A DNA stretch of 37,594 bases from an uncultured bacterium (GCA_938005705.1 CALLML010000031.1:1-37594); one strand, 5' to 3'. Counted from the first letter of the stretch, positions 1-9,105 are shown. The notes: generated by a model not told the origin, from the sequence alone. Numbers and translations are program-made.

Positions 1-319
1 GCCGATTGCGCGGTAGGGAAATGCGCAATTCACGGACGGCGTGGAAGCCATCCCTCCAATTCCATCACAGGCAAATGATCGGATGGAGACGCGGGGATGG
101 CGCCCCACATCCCTTCCACCCCACCGAACGTGCGGTTTTCCGCATCCGGCGGTGGAACCGGCAGCGACCCTCCGCGAGCCTCCGCGAAGTCTCACCGTAC
201 GATGAACCTGTATCGGTGCAAGATGGTGTTACTCAAGACTGGCTCCAGCGCCCATATGTTCCATCCTGTTATAGGTTGACACGTATGGGAAAAGCGGGAC
301 GGGATGAAAAGGGGTGAGC
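1..319. other. Gene-poor left edge
   Basis: No convincing protein is encoded here. The ORFs in the track (6..317, 97..279, 229..645 minus) are Arg/Pro-rich, have no recognisable domain and overlap one another in several frames. The only structure is the nested hairpin at 121-155. The stretch sits beside a broken transposase and looks like decayed mobile-element DNA. Confidence 0.4.
121..155 (-). other. Hairpin resembling a conserved group II intron stem-loop (remnant?)
   Basis: Read on the minus strand this is a GCCGGATGCGG-AAAA-CCGCACGTTCGG stem-loop: TGCGG/CCGCA closes an A4 loop, CCGGA pairs with TTCGG around a CG bulge, and flanking CCACCG/CGGTGG pair as well. The GGATGCGGnAAAACCGCACGTnCGGT pattern is one I recall from sequences just downstream of bacterial group II intron reverse transcriptases. 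No reverse transcriptase and no clear domain V are visible, so this would be a fragment at best. The family assignment is from memory; the hairpin itself is certain. Confidence 0.3.
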
Positions 320-800
320 GTGAGGTACAGTGAGGTGTTCAAGCGGCAGGGGTGGATCCGATTGCGCGGGAGAAGGACGATACGGTGAAAACGGCCCGGT
401 AGGCGTACGGGATCGAGGGTTCGATGACGGTAGGCCGATGGGTACGGCGGTATGGTTCGAAGAAACTTCAACCTCAACGCATCAGGATCGAGACGATGAA
501 CGAGATAGAGGAACTGAAAGCGGCGAAGCGACGGATTCGGTAACTGGAGGTGGCGCTGGCGGATGCGCACATCAAGCATTTGGTGGGGAAGATGTTTTTT
601 GGAGGTGGCGTGTGAACGGCTGGGCGAGACGCCGGAGGAATTCAAAAAAACACGTCATGAAGTTGTCGGACGTGCGGCGGCGTCGAGGCCTGGGATGAAA
701 CCGCGGGGGACGGTGGGGCGGCTGTGCGCGGAAGTGGGGATGAGTCGGCAGAACTTTTACAAAGCGCGTCGGCAGCGACGGCGGGCGCAGCGGCATGAAA
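320..800 (+). pseudogene. Degenerate IS3-type transposase (OrfA plus start of OrfB)
   Basis: Conceptual translation across frames gives IS3-family OrfA segments in the right order: YSEVFKRQ, then AYGIEGSMTVGRWVRRYGSK, QPQRIRIETMNEIEELKAAK, LEVALADAHIKHL, LEVACERLGETPEEFKK and KHVMKLSDVRRRRGL. An OrfB-like start follows: GTVGRLCAEVGMSRQNFYKA. The reading frame is broken by TAG at 400-402, TAA at 541-543, a slip in the T run near 595-600 and a shift at the A7 run 643-649. The A7 could be the ancestral programmed frameshift site. OrfB stops matching after about residue 25, so the DDE catalytic core is missing and the element cannot be active. No terminal inverted repeats were identified. Confidence 0.7.
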
Positions 801-803
801 AAA

Positions 804-829
804 TTTTCCCCCCCGTCGGGGGGGCAAAA
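804..829 (-). terminator. Terminator-like hairpin with C7/G7 stem
   Basis: CCCCCCC (808-814) and GGGGGGG (818-824) flank a 3-nt loop, with TTTT/AAAA extending the stem past one bulged base. Read on the minus strand the stem is followed by a run of six T, giving intrinsic-terminator geometry. On the plus strand no T tract follows. No minus-strand gene was found upstream of it, so its client transcript is unknown; it marks the point where the transposase remnant ends. Confidence 0.4.
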
Positions 830-994
830 GGCTCTCCCAGGCAGAAGCTAAAACAAGAAGAAAACAACCAAAAAAGTTACAACCGGAAATCAGGACGTGA
901 CACAACTCCTTCCCCCGACGCCTCTCTTTTCTGCTTGATCCCAAAGCGCCATCGGCGATTCGCCCTCGCGCGAATTGCCTTCGCGAATGAAGGG

Positions 995-1023
995 TTGACG
1001 CTTGATGCGTTTACCTTTAGCGT
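995..1023 (+). promoter_or_regulatory. Weak sigma-70-like promoter candidate for the 1082 lipoprotein
   Basis: TTGACG (995-1000) is separated by 17 nt from TAGCGT (1018-1023), about 60 nt before the start codon. The -35 box is good and the -10 box poor. Confidence 0.25.
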
Positions 1024-1081
1024 CCGCCGCACTTGAGCGAGCTGTTCATATCGGTCGGCAAAGCAGAAAACGGAGCACAAA

Positions 1082-1714
1082 ATGAAGTTTCTGGCAGCAG
1101 ATAAAACCATGTGGAAAGTGTGGTTGTCGGCGACATGTGTAACGGTCGTCGGATGTGAGGATTGGACAAGGCTTTCAGTGGATCGGCGGAATGACGATCC
1201 GCCAGCCGAGGCGGGCTCCCCGGTCCCCAACGCCCCGAACGAGGATTCCTCCAAAGTCGAAAAGCCCGTGCCAGCAAATCCTCCTTCGATCGCCGACTCC
1301 GCCGCGCCCATTGATCCGATCCAAGTGCGCTGGCTGCATACCGATGTGTCTGGATGGCCCGTCACTACAACGCTCCATGCCCGCATCAGTGGTGGCTCCG
1401 TAATTCTATCCTACGACAAGGCGCGTGTGTGGCCGGGGCGAGATTTGCCGGAGGGCAGCAACCTGAACGCCAATTGCTGGATTTTTGTCCAGCGCGACGG
1501 CGTGTGGTATGCCGCAACGTGGGAATGGCTGCGGGTCGGACAGACCAGCAAACCGACTTCGGCGGTCCATGGCAACCAAATTAAAAAATCACCGCTGAAC
1601 AACTTTCAGCCAGTCAGCGGAGAGACCTACGGGTTCATGGTCAGCGGGTTAGCACGTACGAACGCCCGCAACATTCAGGAGCGGAGCAACGTAGTCATGC
1701 TCATCTGGCCTTGA
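1082..1714 (+). CDS. Putative lipoprotein of unknown function
   Basis: The 210-residue protein starts with a basic and hydrophobic N-terminus ending in VVGC (Cys25), a lipobox-like site, so export and lipidation are likely. Residues about 30-80 form a Pro/Ala/Asp-rich linker. The C-terminal half is a compact globular region with many Trp and Gly residues. It closes with GETYGFMVSGLAR and ERSNVVMLIWP, a pattern I have a loose memory of from uncharacterised secreted proteins but cannot name. GGAG lies 7 nt upstream of the chosen ATG. The gene stands alone between transposon remnants and the convergent frr gene, so context gives no function. The lipoprotein call is moderately secure; the function is unknown. 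Confidence 0.7.
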   Translation: MKFLAADKTMWKVWLSATCVTVVGCEDWTRLSVDRRNDDPPAEAGSPVPNAPNEDSSKVEKPVPANPPSIADSAAPIDPIQVRWLHTDVSGWPVTTTLHARISGGSVILSYDKARVWPGRDLPEGSNLNANCWIFVQRDGVWYAATWEWLRVGQTSKPTSAVHGNQIKKSPLNNFQPVSGETYGFMVSGLARTNARNIQERSNVVMLIWP

Positions 1715-1792
1715 GAGGAGAGGTCCTCATCGGCGCGGGAGTCTTCAATGCGGCGCCGGATCGAAGCGGAAAGAGGAGGTAACATCTCCGCC

Positions 1793-2356
1793 TCAGACTT
1801 CCATCAGTTCTTTTTCCTTTGCCTCGAGCAGGGCGTCCACTTTGGCAGTGTAGTCATCTGTGAATTTCTGGATATCCTCCAGCCCCGCGTCCCGTTCATC
1901 CTCGGTGATATCGCCCTTCTTCTGTAGCGCTTTGATCTGCTCGTTCGCCTCGCGGCGAATATTACGGATCGCCACGCGCGCATCCTCGGCCATTCGACGC
2001 GCGGCTTTGACCATTTCTCGGCGGCGCTCCTCGCTCAACTCGGGAATCGGAATGCGAATTATCCGCCCGTCGTTGATTGGCGTCACGCCGACGTTGGCGG
2101 CGAGAATCGCCTTTTCGATACTCGACAGCGAGGTCGGATCATACGGGCTGACCACCAGCAGCCGGGCTTCCGGTGCCGAGATATTGGCGATTTCCCGCAA
2201 CCGTGCCTGCGCCCCATAGTATTCCACCGTGATATGCTCCACAAGACTCGGAGATGCTTTTCCCGTCCGCAGTCCGGCCATCTCCTGACGAAAGAACTCC
2301 AACGCCTTGGACATTTTGTCGTCTGATTCCAACAACACGTCATCCAGCGATTCCAT
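1793..2356 (-). CDS. frr: Ribosome recycling factor
   Basis: This 187-residue protein has the normal length of RRF, which splits post-termination ribosomes together with EF-G. Family signatures seen are GLRTGKASPSLVEHI near the N-terminus, VSPYDPTSLSSIEKAI, the central NDGRIIRIPIPELSEERR and a C-terminal three-helix segment rich in Lys, Arg and Glu. It lies 27 bp downstream of pyrH on the same strand, the common pyrH-frr pairing, and is probably cotranscribed. The usual upstream partners rpsB and tsf are absent; an oxidoreductase on the other strand occupies that place. No convincing intrinsic terminator was seen after it. Confidence 0.97.
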   Translation of the reverse strand: MESLDDVLLESDDKMSKALEFFRQEMAGLRTGKASPSLVEHITVEYYGAQARLREIANISAPEARLLVVSPYDPTSLSSIEKAILAANVGVTPINDGRIIRIPIPELSEERRREMVKAARRMAEDARVAIRNIRREANEQIKALQKKGDITEDERDAGLEDIQKFTDDYTAKVDALLEAKEKELMEV

Positions 2357-2383
2357 GCGTCCGCTCCCGGCGCGTTCGCGCCC

Positions 2384-3124
2384 TTACCCTCGATCCACTC
2401 GCGTGCCCACGTTTTCGCCGCGAACTACGCGCAGAATCTCATTCGGTTTGAAGAAATCAAAGACGATGATGGGGATGTTGTTTTCCTGACACAAGGCAAA
2501 AGCGGCGGCGTCCATGATCCGCAAACGGCGCTTCAGCGCTTCGGTGAAAGTCAGGCGGTCAAATCGGCGCGCTTGGGGATTTTTTTTCGGATCGTCCGTA
2601 TAAATACCGTCCACCTTTGTCGCCTTGAGCAGCGCCTCTGCCTCGATTTCGCTGGCGCGCAACGCGGCCGCAGTATCGGTGGAAAAGAACGGGTTGCCTG
2701 TTCCTGCCCCGAGGATGACTACGCGGCCTTTTTCCAGATGACGCAGCGCGCGGCGGCGGATAAACGGCTCGGCCACGGCGGGCATGGCAATGGCCGTCAT
2801 GGTGCGCACCTCCACTCCAATATGTTCCAAGGCCGATTGCAGCGCTAGGCTGTTGATAACGGTCGCCAGCATACCCATGTGGTCGCCTGTCGAACGGTCC
2901 ATGCCGCCGGAGGCGCCCGCCAATCCGCGGAAGATATTACCACCGCCGACGACAACGGCTAACTCGATGCCCAGCGCGTGGACGCGTTTCAATTGTTCCG
3001 CCATCCGGCGAAAAGTGTCAGGCGCCAGACTTTCGCCGGTGGTTTCATTTCGAAAGGCTTCCCCGCTGAGTTTCAGCAGGATCCGTCGGTATTTCACCTC
3101 CGATCTTCTGGGGGCGGCAGACAT
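2384..3124 (-). CDS. pyrH: Uridylate kinase (UMP kinase)
   Basis: The enzyme phosphorylates UMP to UDP with ATP in pyrimidine nucleotide synthesis and belongs to the amino-acid kinase fold. Seen in the 246-residue product: the N-terminal [11 protein letters not shown] motif, the glycine-rich [12 protein letters not shown] phosphate loop, [16 protein letters not shown], the [17 protein letters not shown] segment and [14 protein letters not shown], all hallmarks of bacterial PyrH. Length is typical. A promoter candidate lies 30-58 bp upstream and frr follows, so this gene probably heads a two-gene operon. The C-terminus continues normally with [21 protein letters not shown]. Confidence 0.97.
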   Translation of the reverse strand: MSAAPRRSEVKYRRILLKLSGEAFRNETTGESLAPDTFRRMAEQLKRVHALGIELAVVVGGGNIFRGLAGASGGMDRSTGDHMGMLATVINSLALQSALEHIGVEVRTMTAIAMPAVAEPFIRRRALRHLEKGRVVILGAGTGNPFFSTDTAAALRASEIEAEALLKATKVDGIYTDDPKKNPQARRFDRLTFTEALKRRLRIMDAAAFALCQENNIPIIVFDFFKPNEILRVVRGENVGTRVDRG

Positions 3125-3153
3125 GGCAATGATCCTTCTTTCTTTAAAGACTT

Positions 3154-3182
3154 AGAGTACCGAATGGTCTCGTATGTGTAAA
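3154..3182 (-). promoter_or_regulatory. Promoter candidate for pyrH-frr
   Basis: On the minus strand TTTACA (3177-3182) and TACTCT (3154-3159) are spaced by exactly 17 nt, 30 bp upstream of the pyrH start codon. Confidence 0.45.
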
Positions 3183-3205
3183 TAGGCAGCCGAAGAGAAA
3201 AGAGC

Positions 3206-3234
3206 TGGAAATTTGTACCTCAAGGCTCTATAGG
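3206..3234 (+). promoter_or_regulatory. Weak promoter candidate for the 3275 oxidoreductase
   Basis: TGGAAA (3206-3211) and TATAGG (3229-3234) are 17 nt apart, about 40 nt before the ATG. It lies back to back with the pyrH promoter candidate. Matches to consensus are partial. Confidence 0.25.
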
Positions 3235-3274
3235 GTCGGAAAATTGACAGAGCCAATGCGCGGAAGACGTCATC

Positions 3275-4459
3275 ATGACCAAAAAAACGATCAATGTGGC
3301 CCTGATCGGCCAGGCCTTTATGGGTCGCGCCCATTCCAATGCATGGAGCCAAGTCGGACGATTTTTTGACCCGCCTCGCCTGCCTGTCCTTCACACCATC
3401 TGTGCTCGACATGGAGAAACGCTGAAAACTTTTGCGGAAAAATGGGGCTGGCGGAAGGCGGAAACCCAATGGGAGGCTGTCTGCGCGGATCCTGAGATTG
3501 ACCTCGTGGACATCGGCACGCCGAACGATCTCCACCGGCCAATAGCCGAGGCCGCGTTGGCCGCGGGCAAGGTTGTCGCCTGTGAAAAACCGCTTGCCGG
3601 GACATTGGAGGACGCGCGAAAAATGAGGGCGGCGGCGCGAAACTCCAAGGCGAAAACGTTCGTATGGTACTGCTATCGTCGATGTCCCGCCGTGGCCCTG
3701 GCGTATCAGCTGGTCAGAGCGGGCCGGATCGGAAAAATCCGCCATGTACGCGCCGTTTATCTTCAAAGCTGGGCCGATCAAAGCATTCCTCTCACCTGGC
3801 GTTTTGACGGCAGAATCGCTGGTTCCGGCTCGCATGGCGATCTCAATGCCCATATCATCGACATGACGCGATTTGTCACGGGCGAGGAGATCGTTGAGAT
3901 CTCCGGCGCCATCGCCGAAACCTTCATCAAACGGCGGCGGCGGATGGTTGGACAGGCGGCCGGCGGCATCGCGGAGGGTCTCACCGCCTCATCCAGGATG
4001 GAGCGCGTAACCGTGGATGACGCCGTCCTTTTTCTCGCACGTTTTTCCACCGGTGCGGTGGCGAGCTTCGAGGCCACCCGTATGGCCACCGGGAACCTCA
4101 ACCGGCACGGCTTCGAGATCAACGGCACGAAGGGAGCGCTCCGGTTCAATTTCGAGCGCATGATGGAATTGGATTTCTTCGACGCCACAGCCGACCGTGC
4201 GATGCAGGGGTGGACGACCATATACTGTCAACAGGGCGCGCATCCCTACGCGAGCGCCTGGTGGCCCGCCGCGCACCCCATCGGCTACGAGCACACCTTC
4301 ACAAACATGGCGTACGATATTCTGTGCGCTCTGGGCGGAAAAAAACCCATCGTGCCGCTGCCGGATTTCGAAGACGCCTATCAGACGCAGCGCGTGCTCG
4401 AGGCCGCGCTGATCTCGGCACGCGAGCGGCGCGCGGTGAAGCTCTCGGAAGTACCGTAG
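3275..4459 (+). CDS. Gfo/Idh/MocA-family oxidoreductase
   Basis: The 394-residue protein has the two-domain layout of this NAD(P)-dependent family, which oxidises or reduces sugars, inositols and related polyols. The N-terminal Rossmann fold shows GQAFMGRAHSNAW as the nucleotide loop, DLVDIGTPNDLH and the ACEKPLAGTLEDA motif containing the conserved EKP. The C-terminal alpha/beta domain includes SGSHGDLNAHIIDMTRF, where the conserved Asp and His of the family active site sit. There is no signal peptide, so it is probably cytoplasmic. It is a single gene with no sugar operon beside it, and the substrate cannot be deduced. GGAAG lies upstream of the ATG. Confidence 0.9.
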   Translation: MTKKTINVALIGQAFMGRAHSNAWSQVGRFFDPPRLPVLHTICARHGETLKTFAEKWGWRKAETQWEAVCADPEIDLVDIGTPNDLHRPIAEAALAAGKVVACEKPLAGTLEDARKMRAAARNSKAKTFVWYCYRRCPAVALAYQLVRAGRIGKIRHVRAVYLQSWADQSIPLTWRFDGRIAGSGSHGDLNAHIIDMTRFVTGEEIVEISGAIAETFIKRRRRMVGQAAGGIAEGLTASSRMERVTVDDAVLFLARFSTGAVASFEATRMATGNLNRHGFEINGTKGALRFNFERMMELDFFDATADRAMQGWTTIYCQQGAHPYASAWWPAAHPIGYEHTFTNMAYDILCALGGKKPIVPLPDFEDAYQTQRVLEAALISARERRAVKLSEVP

Positions 4460-4691
4460 CGGGTGGTGTTCTGCCCGTGGTTTCGTCGGCGATAGAATCG
4501 CGAAACGCCCCTTTTCCGCTCGTTATGCCTGTCTGTGCGGCGGTGAGTGAACGGACAGATTTTATAGAGGCAAGGCCATCGCCCGTTTGACTCGGCCGTT
4601 CGGGGAAAGCATATGCCTTTTGCTCGGTCCGGAGCCGGGAAATAAAACCGCGCGAACGCTAGACCCGATCCCCGTCTGGGCTTCACACGGG

Positions 4692-4765
4692 CACCCCGGG
4701 CGGGAATTGAACCCACGACCTCCGGATTAGGAATCCAGCGCTCTGTCCATCTGAGCTACCGGGGC
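4692..4765 (-). tRNA. tRNA-Arg (anticodon CCT)
   Basis: The cloverleaf folds fully on the minus strand: acceptor GCCCCGG/CCGGGGT (first pair G-U), D arm AGCTCAGATGGACAGAGC, anticodon loop TTCCTAA with CCT at 4729-4731, and T arm containing GGTTCAATTCC. It reads AGG codons. The 3' end is not followed by an encoded CCA (the next bases are CCC), so CCA must be added enzymatically. Confidence 0.95.
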
Positions 4766-4782
4766 GTTTTGCCGATGGTGGC

Positions 4783-4811
4783 AGTCTAGCCGAATCGCCT
4801 TGGCAGCGCAA
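4783..4811 (-). promoter_or_regulatory. Promoter candidate for tRNA-Arg
   Basis: TTGCGC (4806-4811) and TAGACT (4783-4788) on the minus strand are 17 nt apart and end 18 nt before the tRNA 5' end. Confidence 0.4.
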
Positions 4812-4907
4812 ACGCAACCCCTATTTTGCCGTGCCTCGATGAGCACCTCGCGGATCGCCAGCTACGGGGTCCGCGCCGGTCATCGGGCAAGACGCGGCGG
4901 AATTTCT

Positions 4908-6998
4908 TTATCGCACCTTATTCTCGGCGATGCGTCGTTTGGCAATCTGCTCGGCGATGGCAAACGGAACCGCCTCGTACCGTTCAAAATGCATGGTGAA
5001 ATTGCCACGCCCCTGCGTCAGCGTACGCAGGGTGTTGGAATACCCAAACATCTCGCTCAACGGCGCCATGGCGCGGATGACCTTGTCCTGTCCTTGCTGC
5101 TCCATGGTCTCAATTCGACCCCGCCGCTGGCAGATAGAGCTGGTCACTGGCCCCATGAATTCATCCGGCGCAGTGACTTCGAGCGACATGATCGGCTCGA
5201 GCAGTTCCGGCTGAGACCTTCGGAAAAGCTCCTTGAAACAGGCGCGTCCTGCCTCGCGAAACGCAAAATCATTTGAGTCCACTTCGTGGAAGGACCCGTC
5301 GGTGAGCGTCACGCGAACATCTACCACCGGATACCCTGCGAACGTACCCGACTGCATCGCCGCGATAATTCCTTTTTCGACAGAGGGAATGAATTCCGCG
5401 GGGATACGCCCCCCCGTGATGGCATTGACGAAATCGAATCCGCCAGCGGGCCCTAACGGTTCGAGCTCCAGGCATACATGCGCATACTGGCCGCGTCCCC
5501 CCGATTGCTTGACGTGCTTGTACGCATACTGGGCCGGCAACGTGGCGGTTTCACGATAAGCGACTTCTGGCCGCCCTACCCGCGCGTGGACCCCAAACTC
5601 GCGGCGCAGACGATCCACGATAATCTCCAGGTGCAGCTCTCCCATGCCCGAGATAATGGTCTCCGAGGTCTCTGTATCGAACGACACAAGGAATGTCGGA
5701 TCCTCATCGGCGAGGCGTGCGAGCGCATGGCTAAGTTTCTCACTATCGGCTTGGCCTTCCGGCGCGATACTGATTGAAATGACCGGCGACGGAAACTCGA
5801 TGCTTTCCAGGTGAATGGGATGCGATTCAGAACAGATCGTGTCTCCCGTTTTGGTATCCATCAAACCGACAATGGCGACGATATCGCCGGTATAGGCCAC
5901 CTCGACCGGCTCCTGGCGATTGGCGTGCATCCGGAGAATTCGCCCCACTCGCTGTGGTTTATTGCGTGTACTGTTGAAAACGGTTGCTCCGGAATGGAGA
6001 ACCCCGGAATAAATCCGAATATAGGTCAGCTTACCCATGTGTCTATCGGCCATGATCTTGAAAGCGAGCGCAGAGAACGGATCATCATCGCTGGGATTCC
6101 GACGGTTTTTCTCCGCTTCCTTGGCGCAAATGATCGGCGGGATTTCATCCGGAGCGGGTAAGCAATGGATGACTCCGTCAAGCAAGTGTTGAATGCCCTT
6201 GTTTTTGAAAGCCGAACCGCAATAGACCGGTACGACGCGACCGGCCATGGTGGCGCGGCGCAGAATGCTGAGGATTTCCTCCTGCGACAAATCGCCCGTG
6301 TTGACAAACTTTTCCAGAATGGCGTCATCGCCCTGTTCGGCGCATTTTTCGACTAGAAACGCGCGCCATTTGTTCGCCTTCTCCATTTTGTCAGGCGGGA
6401 TATCCTCTTCGCGGAAATCCCTTCCAAGATTCTCCTGATCAAAATACACGGCCTTCATCCGTATGAGGTCGATGATCCCGCGGAACTGATCTTCCCGCCC
6501 GAGGGGAACGACGACGGGGACCGCGTTGGCGCCCAATTCTTCATGGATTTCTTCCACGACGCGGAAGAAATCCGCGCCTACGCGATCCATCTTGTTGACA
6601 AACGCGATCTTCGGCACGTTGTATTTTTCACTCTGTCGCCACACCTTTTCGGACTGCGGCTGGACGCCGCCCACGGCGCAGAAAAGGGCGATTGCGCCGT
6701 CCAATACACGCAAACTGCGCTCGACCTCGGCGGTGAAGTCCACATGACCGGGCGTATCGATCAGCGTGATCCGATGGCCCTTCCATATCAAGGTAGTGGC
6801 AGCCGACGTGATCGTGATGCCACGCTCCCGTTCCTGTTCCATCCAGTCCATCGTCGCGGCGCCTTCATGCACTTCTCCGACTTTATGGGTCTTGCCGGAA
6901 TAGAACAAAATACGCTCGCTGGCGGTCGTTTTGCCGGCGTCAATATGCGCCATGATTCCGATATTTCGAACTTTCGAAAGCGGCACTTCTCTTTTCAT
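4908..6998 (-). CDS. fusA: Elongation factor G
   Basis: EF-G is the GTPase that drives translocation and, with RRF, ribosome recycling. The product (696 residues from the chosen ATG) has the P-loop AHIDAGKT at about residues 17-24, switch [10 protein letters not shown], the NKMD guanine-specificity motif, [10 protein letters not shown] in domain III, and [12 protein letters not shown] in domain IV. I preferred MKREVPL at 6998 over the ORF-track start because GGGAG lies 8 nt upstream of it. The gene is isolated, without the rpsL, rpsG or tuf genes of the str operon, and has its own promoter candidate. It could be the main EF-G or a second paralogue; its motifs look canonical. Confidence 0.95.
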   Translation of the reverse strand: MKREVPLSKVRNIGIMAHIDAGKTTASERILFYSGKTHKVGEVHEGAATMDWMEQERERGITITSAATTLIWKGHRITLIDTPGHVDFTAEVERSLRVLDGAIALFCAVGGVQPQSEKVWRQSEKYNVPKIAFVNKMDRVGADFFRVVEEIHEELGANAVPVVVPLGREDQFRGIIDLIRMKAVYFDQENLGRDFREEDIPPDKMEKANKWRAFLVEKCAEQGDDAILEKFVNTGDLSQEEILSILRRATMAGRVVPVYCGSAFKNKGIQHLLDGVIHCLPAPDEIPPIICAKEAEKNRRNPSDDDPFSALAFKIMADRHMGKLTYIRIYSGVLHSGATVFNSTRNKPQRVGRILRMHANRQEPVEVAYTGDIVAIVGLMDTKTGDTICSESHPIHLESIEFPSPVISISIAPEGQADSEKLSHALARLADEDPTFLVSFDTETSETIISGMGELHLEIIVDRLRREFGVHARVGRPEVAYRETATLPAQYAYKHVKQSGGRGQYAHVCLELEPLGPAGGFDFVNAITGGRIPAEFIPSVEKGIIAAMQSGTFAGYPVVDVRVTLTDGSFHEVDSNDFAFREAGRACFKELFRRSQPELLEPIMSLEVTAPDEFMGPVTSSICQRRGRIETMEQQGQDKVIRAMAPLSEMFGYSNTLRTLTQGRGNFTMHFERYEAVPFAIAEQIAKRRIAENKVR

Positions 6999-7067
6999 GT
7001 CGTTCTCCCAGGGATCCACCGCGAGTGGTCAAAAAAGACCCGACCGCTCGGCCGAAAAGGGGCGAGC

Positions 7068-7096
7068 AAGATACGAAAATAAAGAAAAAAATGCAA
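7068..7096 (-). promoter_or_regulatory. Promoter for fusA
   Basis: On the minus strand TTGCAT (7091-7096) and TATCTT (7068-7073) are 17 nt apart, with a T-rich spacer. The predicted leader to the fusA ATG is about 65 nt. The promoter sits in the 158-bp gap after the EPS operon. Confidence 0.5.
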
Positions 7097-7156
7097 GCGG
7101 GATCCGCGCCTCCCACCATCATAGGATTTCAGACGGAAGACGCGCCAATATATCGT

Positions 7157-9097
7157 CTACTCGTGAGGAGGGAGTTTTTCTTCGGCCTTGATGCGCCGAC
7201 TCAGAATCTGGATTTTCCATCGGACATCGAGACCCGTCTCTCCAAGCTGCTGCGCCATTTGAAAGGCCTCCAGCGCCTCTGGATTCCTCCCCAGGCGCTC
7301 CCTTTGATAGCCGAGCTGTTTGAAAAAGTAACCTCGTTTGGGGTGCAACCGAACGATTTTCTCCATCACGCGTAGCGCCGCCTCCTCATCGCCTCGCAAT
7401 CGGTGAATCTGTGCGATCCCGAACAGCACATCCTCGTCATAGGGGTTGATTCGATCCGCCCGCTGATACGCCTCATAAGCGGTTTCGATCCATCGCACCC
7501 GCTGAGCGACATCTTTGGTTTCAACAGCGCGGGTGCGATAGAGCCAGCCGATTTCCCGCCAGGCATTGAAATTCCCGGGGTCCAGACGAGCGGCGATGCG
7601 ATAATAGGCTTCGGCGCGATCGTCTTCGCGTCGATCGCGCGCGGCATCCCCCAAGAACATCACTCCGTAGGAAGCGCCCGTGAAGAACATGGCGCCGAAA
7701 AGCAACACCCCGGCGAATGCCAACGCCGCGCCGAGCGCGCGGCGGGGGCGGGGATCGACGGGCCAGCGGGGCAGACCTCCGGTGCGGGCGTGGAGCGACA
7801 TCGCCACGCCCATGACGAGCAGCACAGCGTGGCTGTTGGAGTAGATATGAATGTTGTAGTCGAAGAGCCCATGGACGAGTGTCGCGACGAGAACGGACAC
7901 GGCCCCGGCAGTGAGAACCGCATCGCGCGGCTCCGGCGACCGTCGAATCAAGAGGAACGATCGCCAGAGAAAAGCCCCCACCATGAGTGTCAGCAAGCTC
8001 GCCCCAACCAACCCATATTCGGCCGCGAGATGCAGAGGTTCGTTGTGCGCATACACGGCGGTACCTCCGGCCGGATAAAGCTGAAACGCGGGCTCCGCCC
8101 ACGCATAGGAACCGCCGCCCCAGCCCCACAACGGCCGCTGTCGAATCATCTCGAGGGTGCCTTTCCAACACAGAGGGCGGAAATCGAGGCCGGAGTAAAT
8201 GCCTCGCCGAGCCTCCTCGAAACGCTCTCGCCAGGCGGGCGAAAAGCGGAGAACCGCCCAACCGCTCATAGCCAGGGCGGCAATAACCGCCCCGGTCGTC
8301 ACCACCATGCGTCGCCATCCGCACCGCACAGCCACGAGGAAGCCAAAGGTGGCCCATCCGGCGGCCAGTCCCAGAAGAGCGGCGCGCGATCGCGTGAGAT
8401 AGAGCGGATACAACAGCACTACAGCCGTATAACCACTGATCAATCGTGTTGCAGCACCCGCCCTAGGCGTGAACACCAAGGCCGTTCCCGTGACAATGCC
8501 GATGATGACCATGTGCGCGAAATGGTTTGGACAAAAATAGGTCCCACTGGCCCTCATACCGTATCCCTCGGGCCTCACAAGGTTGAGCACACCACGGGCG
8601 CCTTTCGCATCCTGGATGATCGCGTACCATCCGACCACCGAGATCAGAATTAGCAACGCGTACAGCCAGAAACGCCAGCGCCAACCGGGGCCCGTCAGCG
8701 CGCACCAGAGGAAATAGGCCGCCGGCGCCGTGCACATCATGAGAAACTTCACGCGGGCCGGATAATGCGGGGCGACAAAAAATAAATGAATCCCCGCATA
8801 GACAAGAAATAACAATGTCAACAAGAGACCGGGGGGGATAGGCGCGGACTCAGCGCTTTCTTTCCGCCAAAGGCGAAAACCAAAAATCGCCAATGCCGCG
8901 AAAACGCCAAGTGATAAGGGCCCAATGGACCACAGGCGGACCGCGCCGAATAGAAACATACCGAGCCCCGATGAGAGAAACACCAGACCTAGCACCGGCA
9001 TCTCAACGGCGGCTGGGAGATTTCGTCTGCCGGCACTCATTGAGAAAGGGAGCCCGGCCGCCCTTTTATTGAAAAATCCCGTGCCCGGCTCCGCCAT
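7157..9097 (-). CDS. O-antigen ligase/polymerase (Wzy_C-type) membrane protein with C-terminal TPRs
   Basis: The first ~430 residues of this 646-residue protein form about a dozen hydrophobic segments. They carry the pattern of the O-antigen ligase/Wzy family: ASGTYFCPNHFAHM, LTRSRAALLGLAAGW, WGWGGGSYAWAEP and YAHNEPLHLAAEYGLVGA. Such proteins polymerise or transfer undecaprenyl-linked glycans on the outer face of the inner membrane. Residues about 470-640 are soluble tetratricopeptide-like repeats (AEAYYRIAARLDPGNFNAW, EAYQRADRINPYDEDVLFG, EALEAFQMAQQL). It is the last gene of the EPS operon, 8 bp after the export lipoprotein gene. No clear ribosome site precedes the chosen ATG, so translational coupling is likely; an internal Met at 9040 is an alternative. 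Confidence 0.82.
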   Translation of the reverse strand: MAEPGTGFFNKRAAGLPFSMSAGRRNLPAAVEMPVLGLVFLSSGLGMFLFGAVRLWSIGPLSLGVFAALAIFGFRLWRKESAESAPIPPGLLLTLLFLVYAGIHLFFVAPHYPARVKFLMMCTAPAAYFLWCALTGPGWRWRFWLYALLILISVVGWYAIIQDAKGARGVLNLVRPEGYGMRASGTYFCPNHFAHMVIIGIVTGTALVFTPRAGAATRLISGYTAVVLLYPLYLTRSRAALLGLAAGWATFGFLVAVRCGWRRMVVTTGAVIAALAMSGWAVLRFSPAWRERFEEARRGIYSGLDFRPLCWKGTLEMIRQRPLWGWGGGSYAWAEPAFQLYPAGGTAVYAHNEPLHLAAEYGLVGASLLTLMVGAFLWRSFLLIRRSPEPRDAVLTAGAVSVLVATLVHGLFDYNIHIYSNSHAVLLVMGVAMSLHARTGGLPRWPVDPRPRRALGAALAFAGVLLFGAMFFTGASYGVMFLGDAARDRREDDRAEAYYRIAARLDPGNFNAWREIGWLYRTRAVETKDVAQRVRWIETAYEAYQRADRINPYDEDVLFGIAQIHRLRGDEEAALRVMEKIVRLHPKRGYFFKQLGYQRERLGRNPEALEAFQMAQQLGETGLDVRWKIQILSRRIKAEEKLPPHE

Positions 9098-9105
9098 AAT
9101 GCGTT

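Noticed and set aside
3152-3853. 233-codon minus-strand ORF
   Set aside because: Antisense to the Gfo/Idh/MocA gene and overlaps the pyrH promoter; no domain.
7403-8653. 416-codon plus-strand ORF
   Set aside because: Antisense to the ligase-TPR gene, low-complexity composition and no domain.
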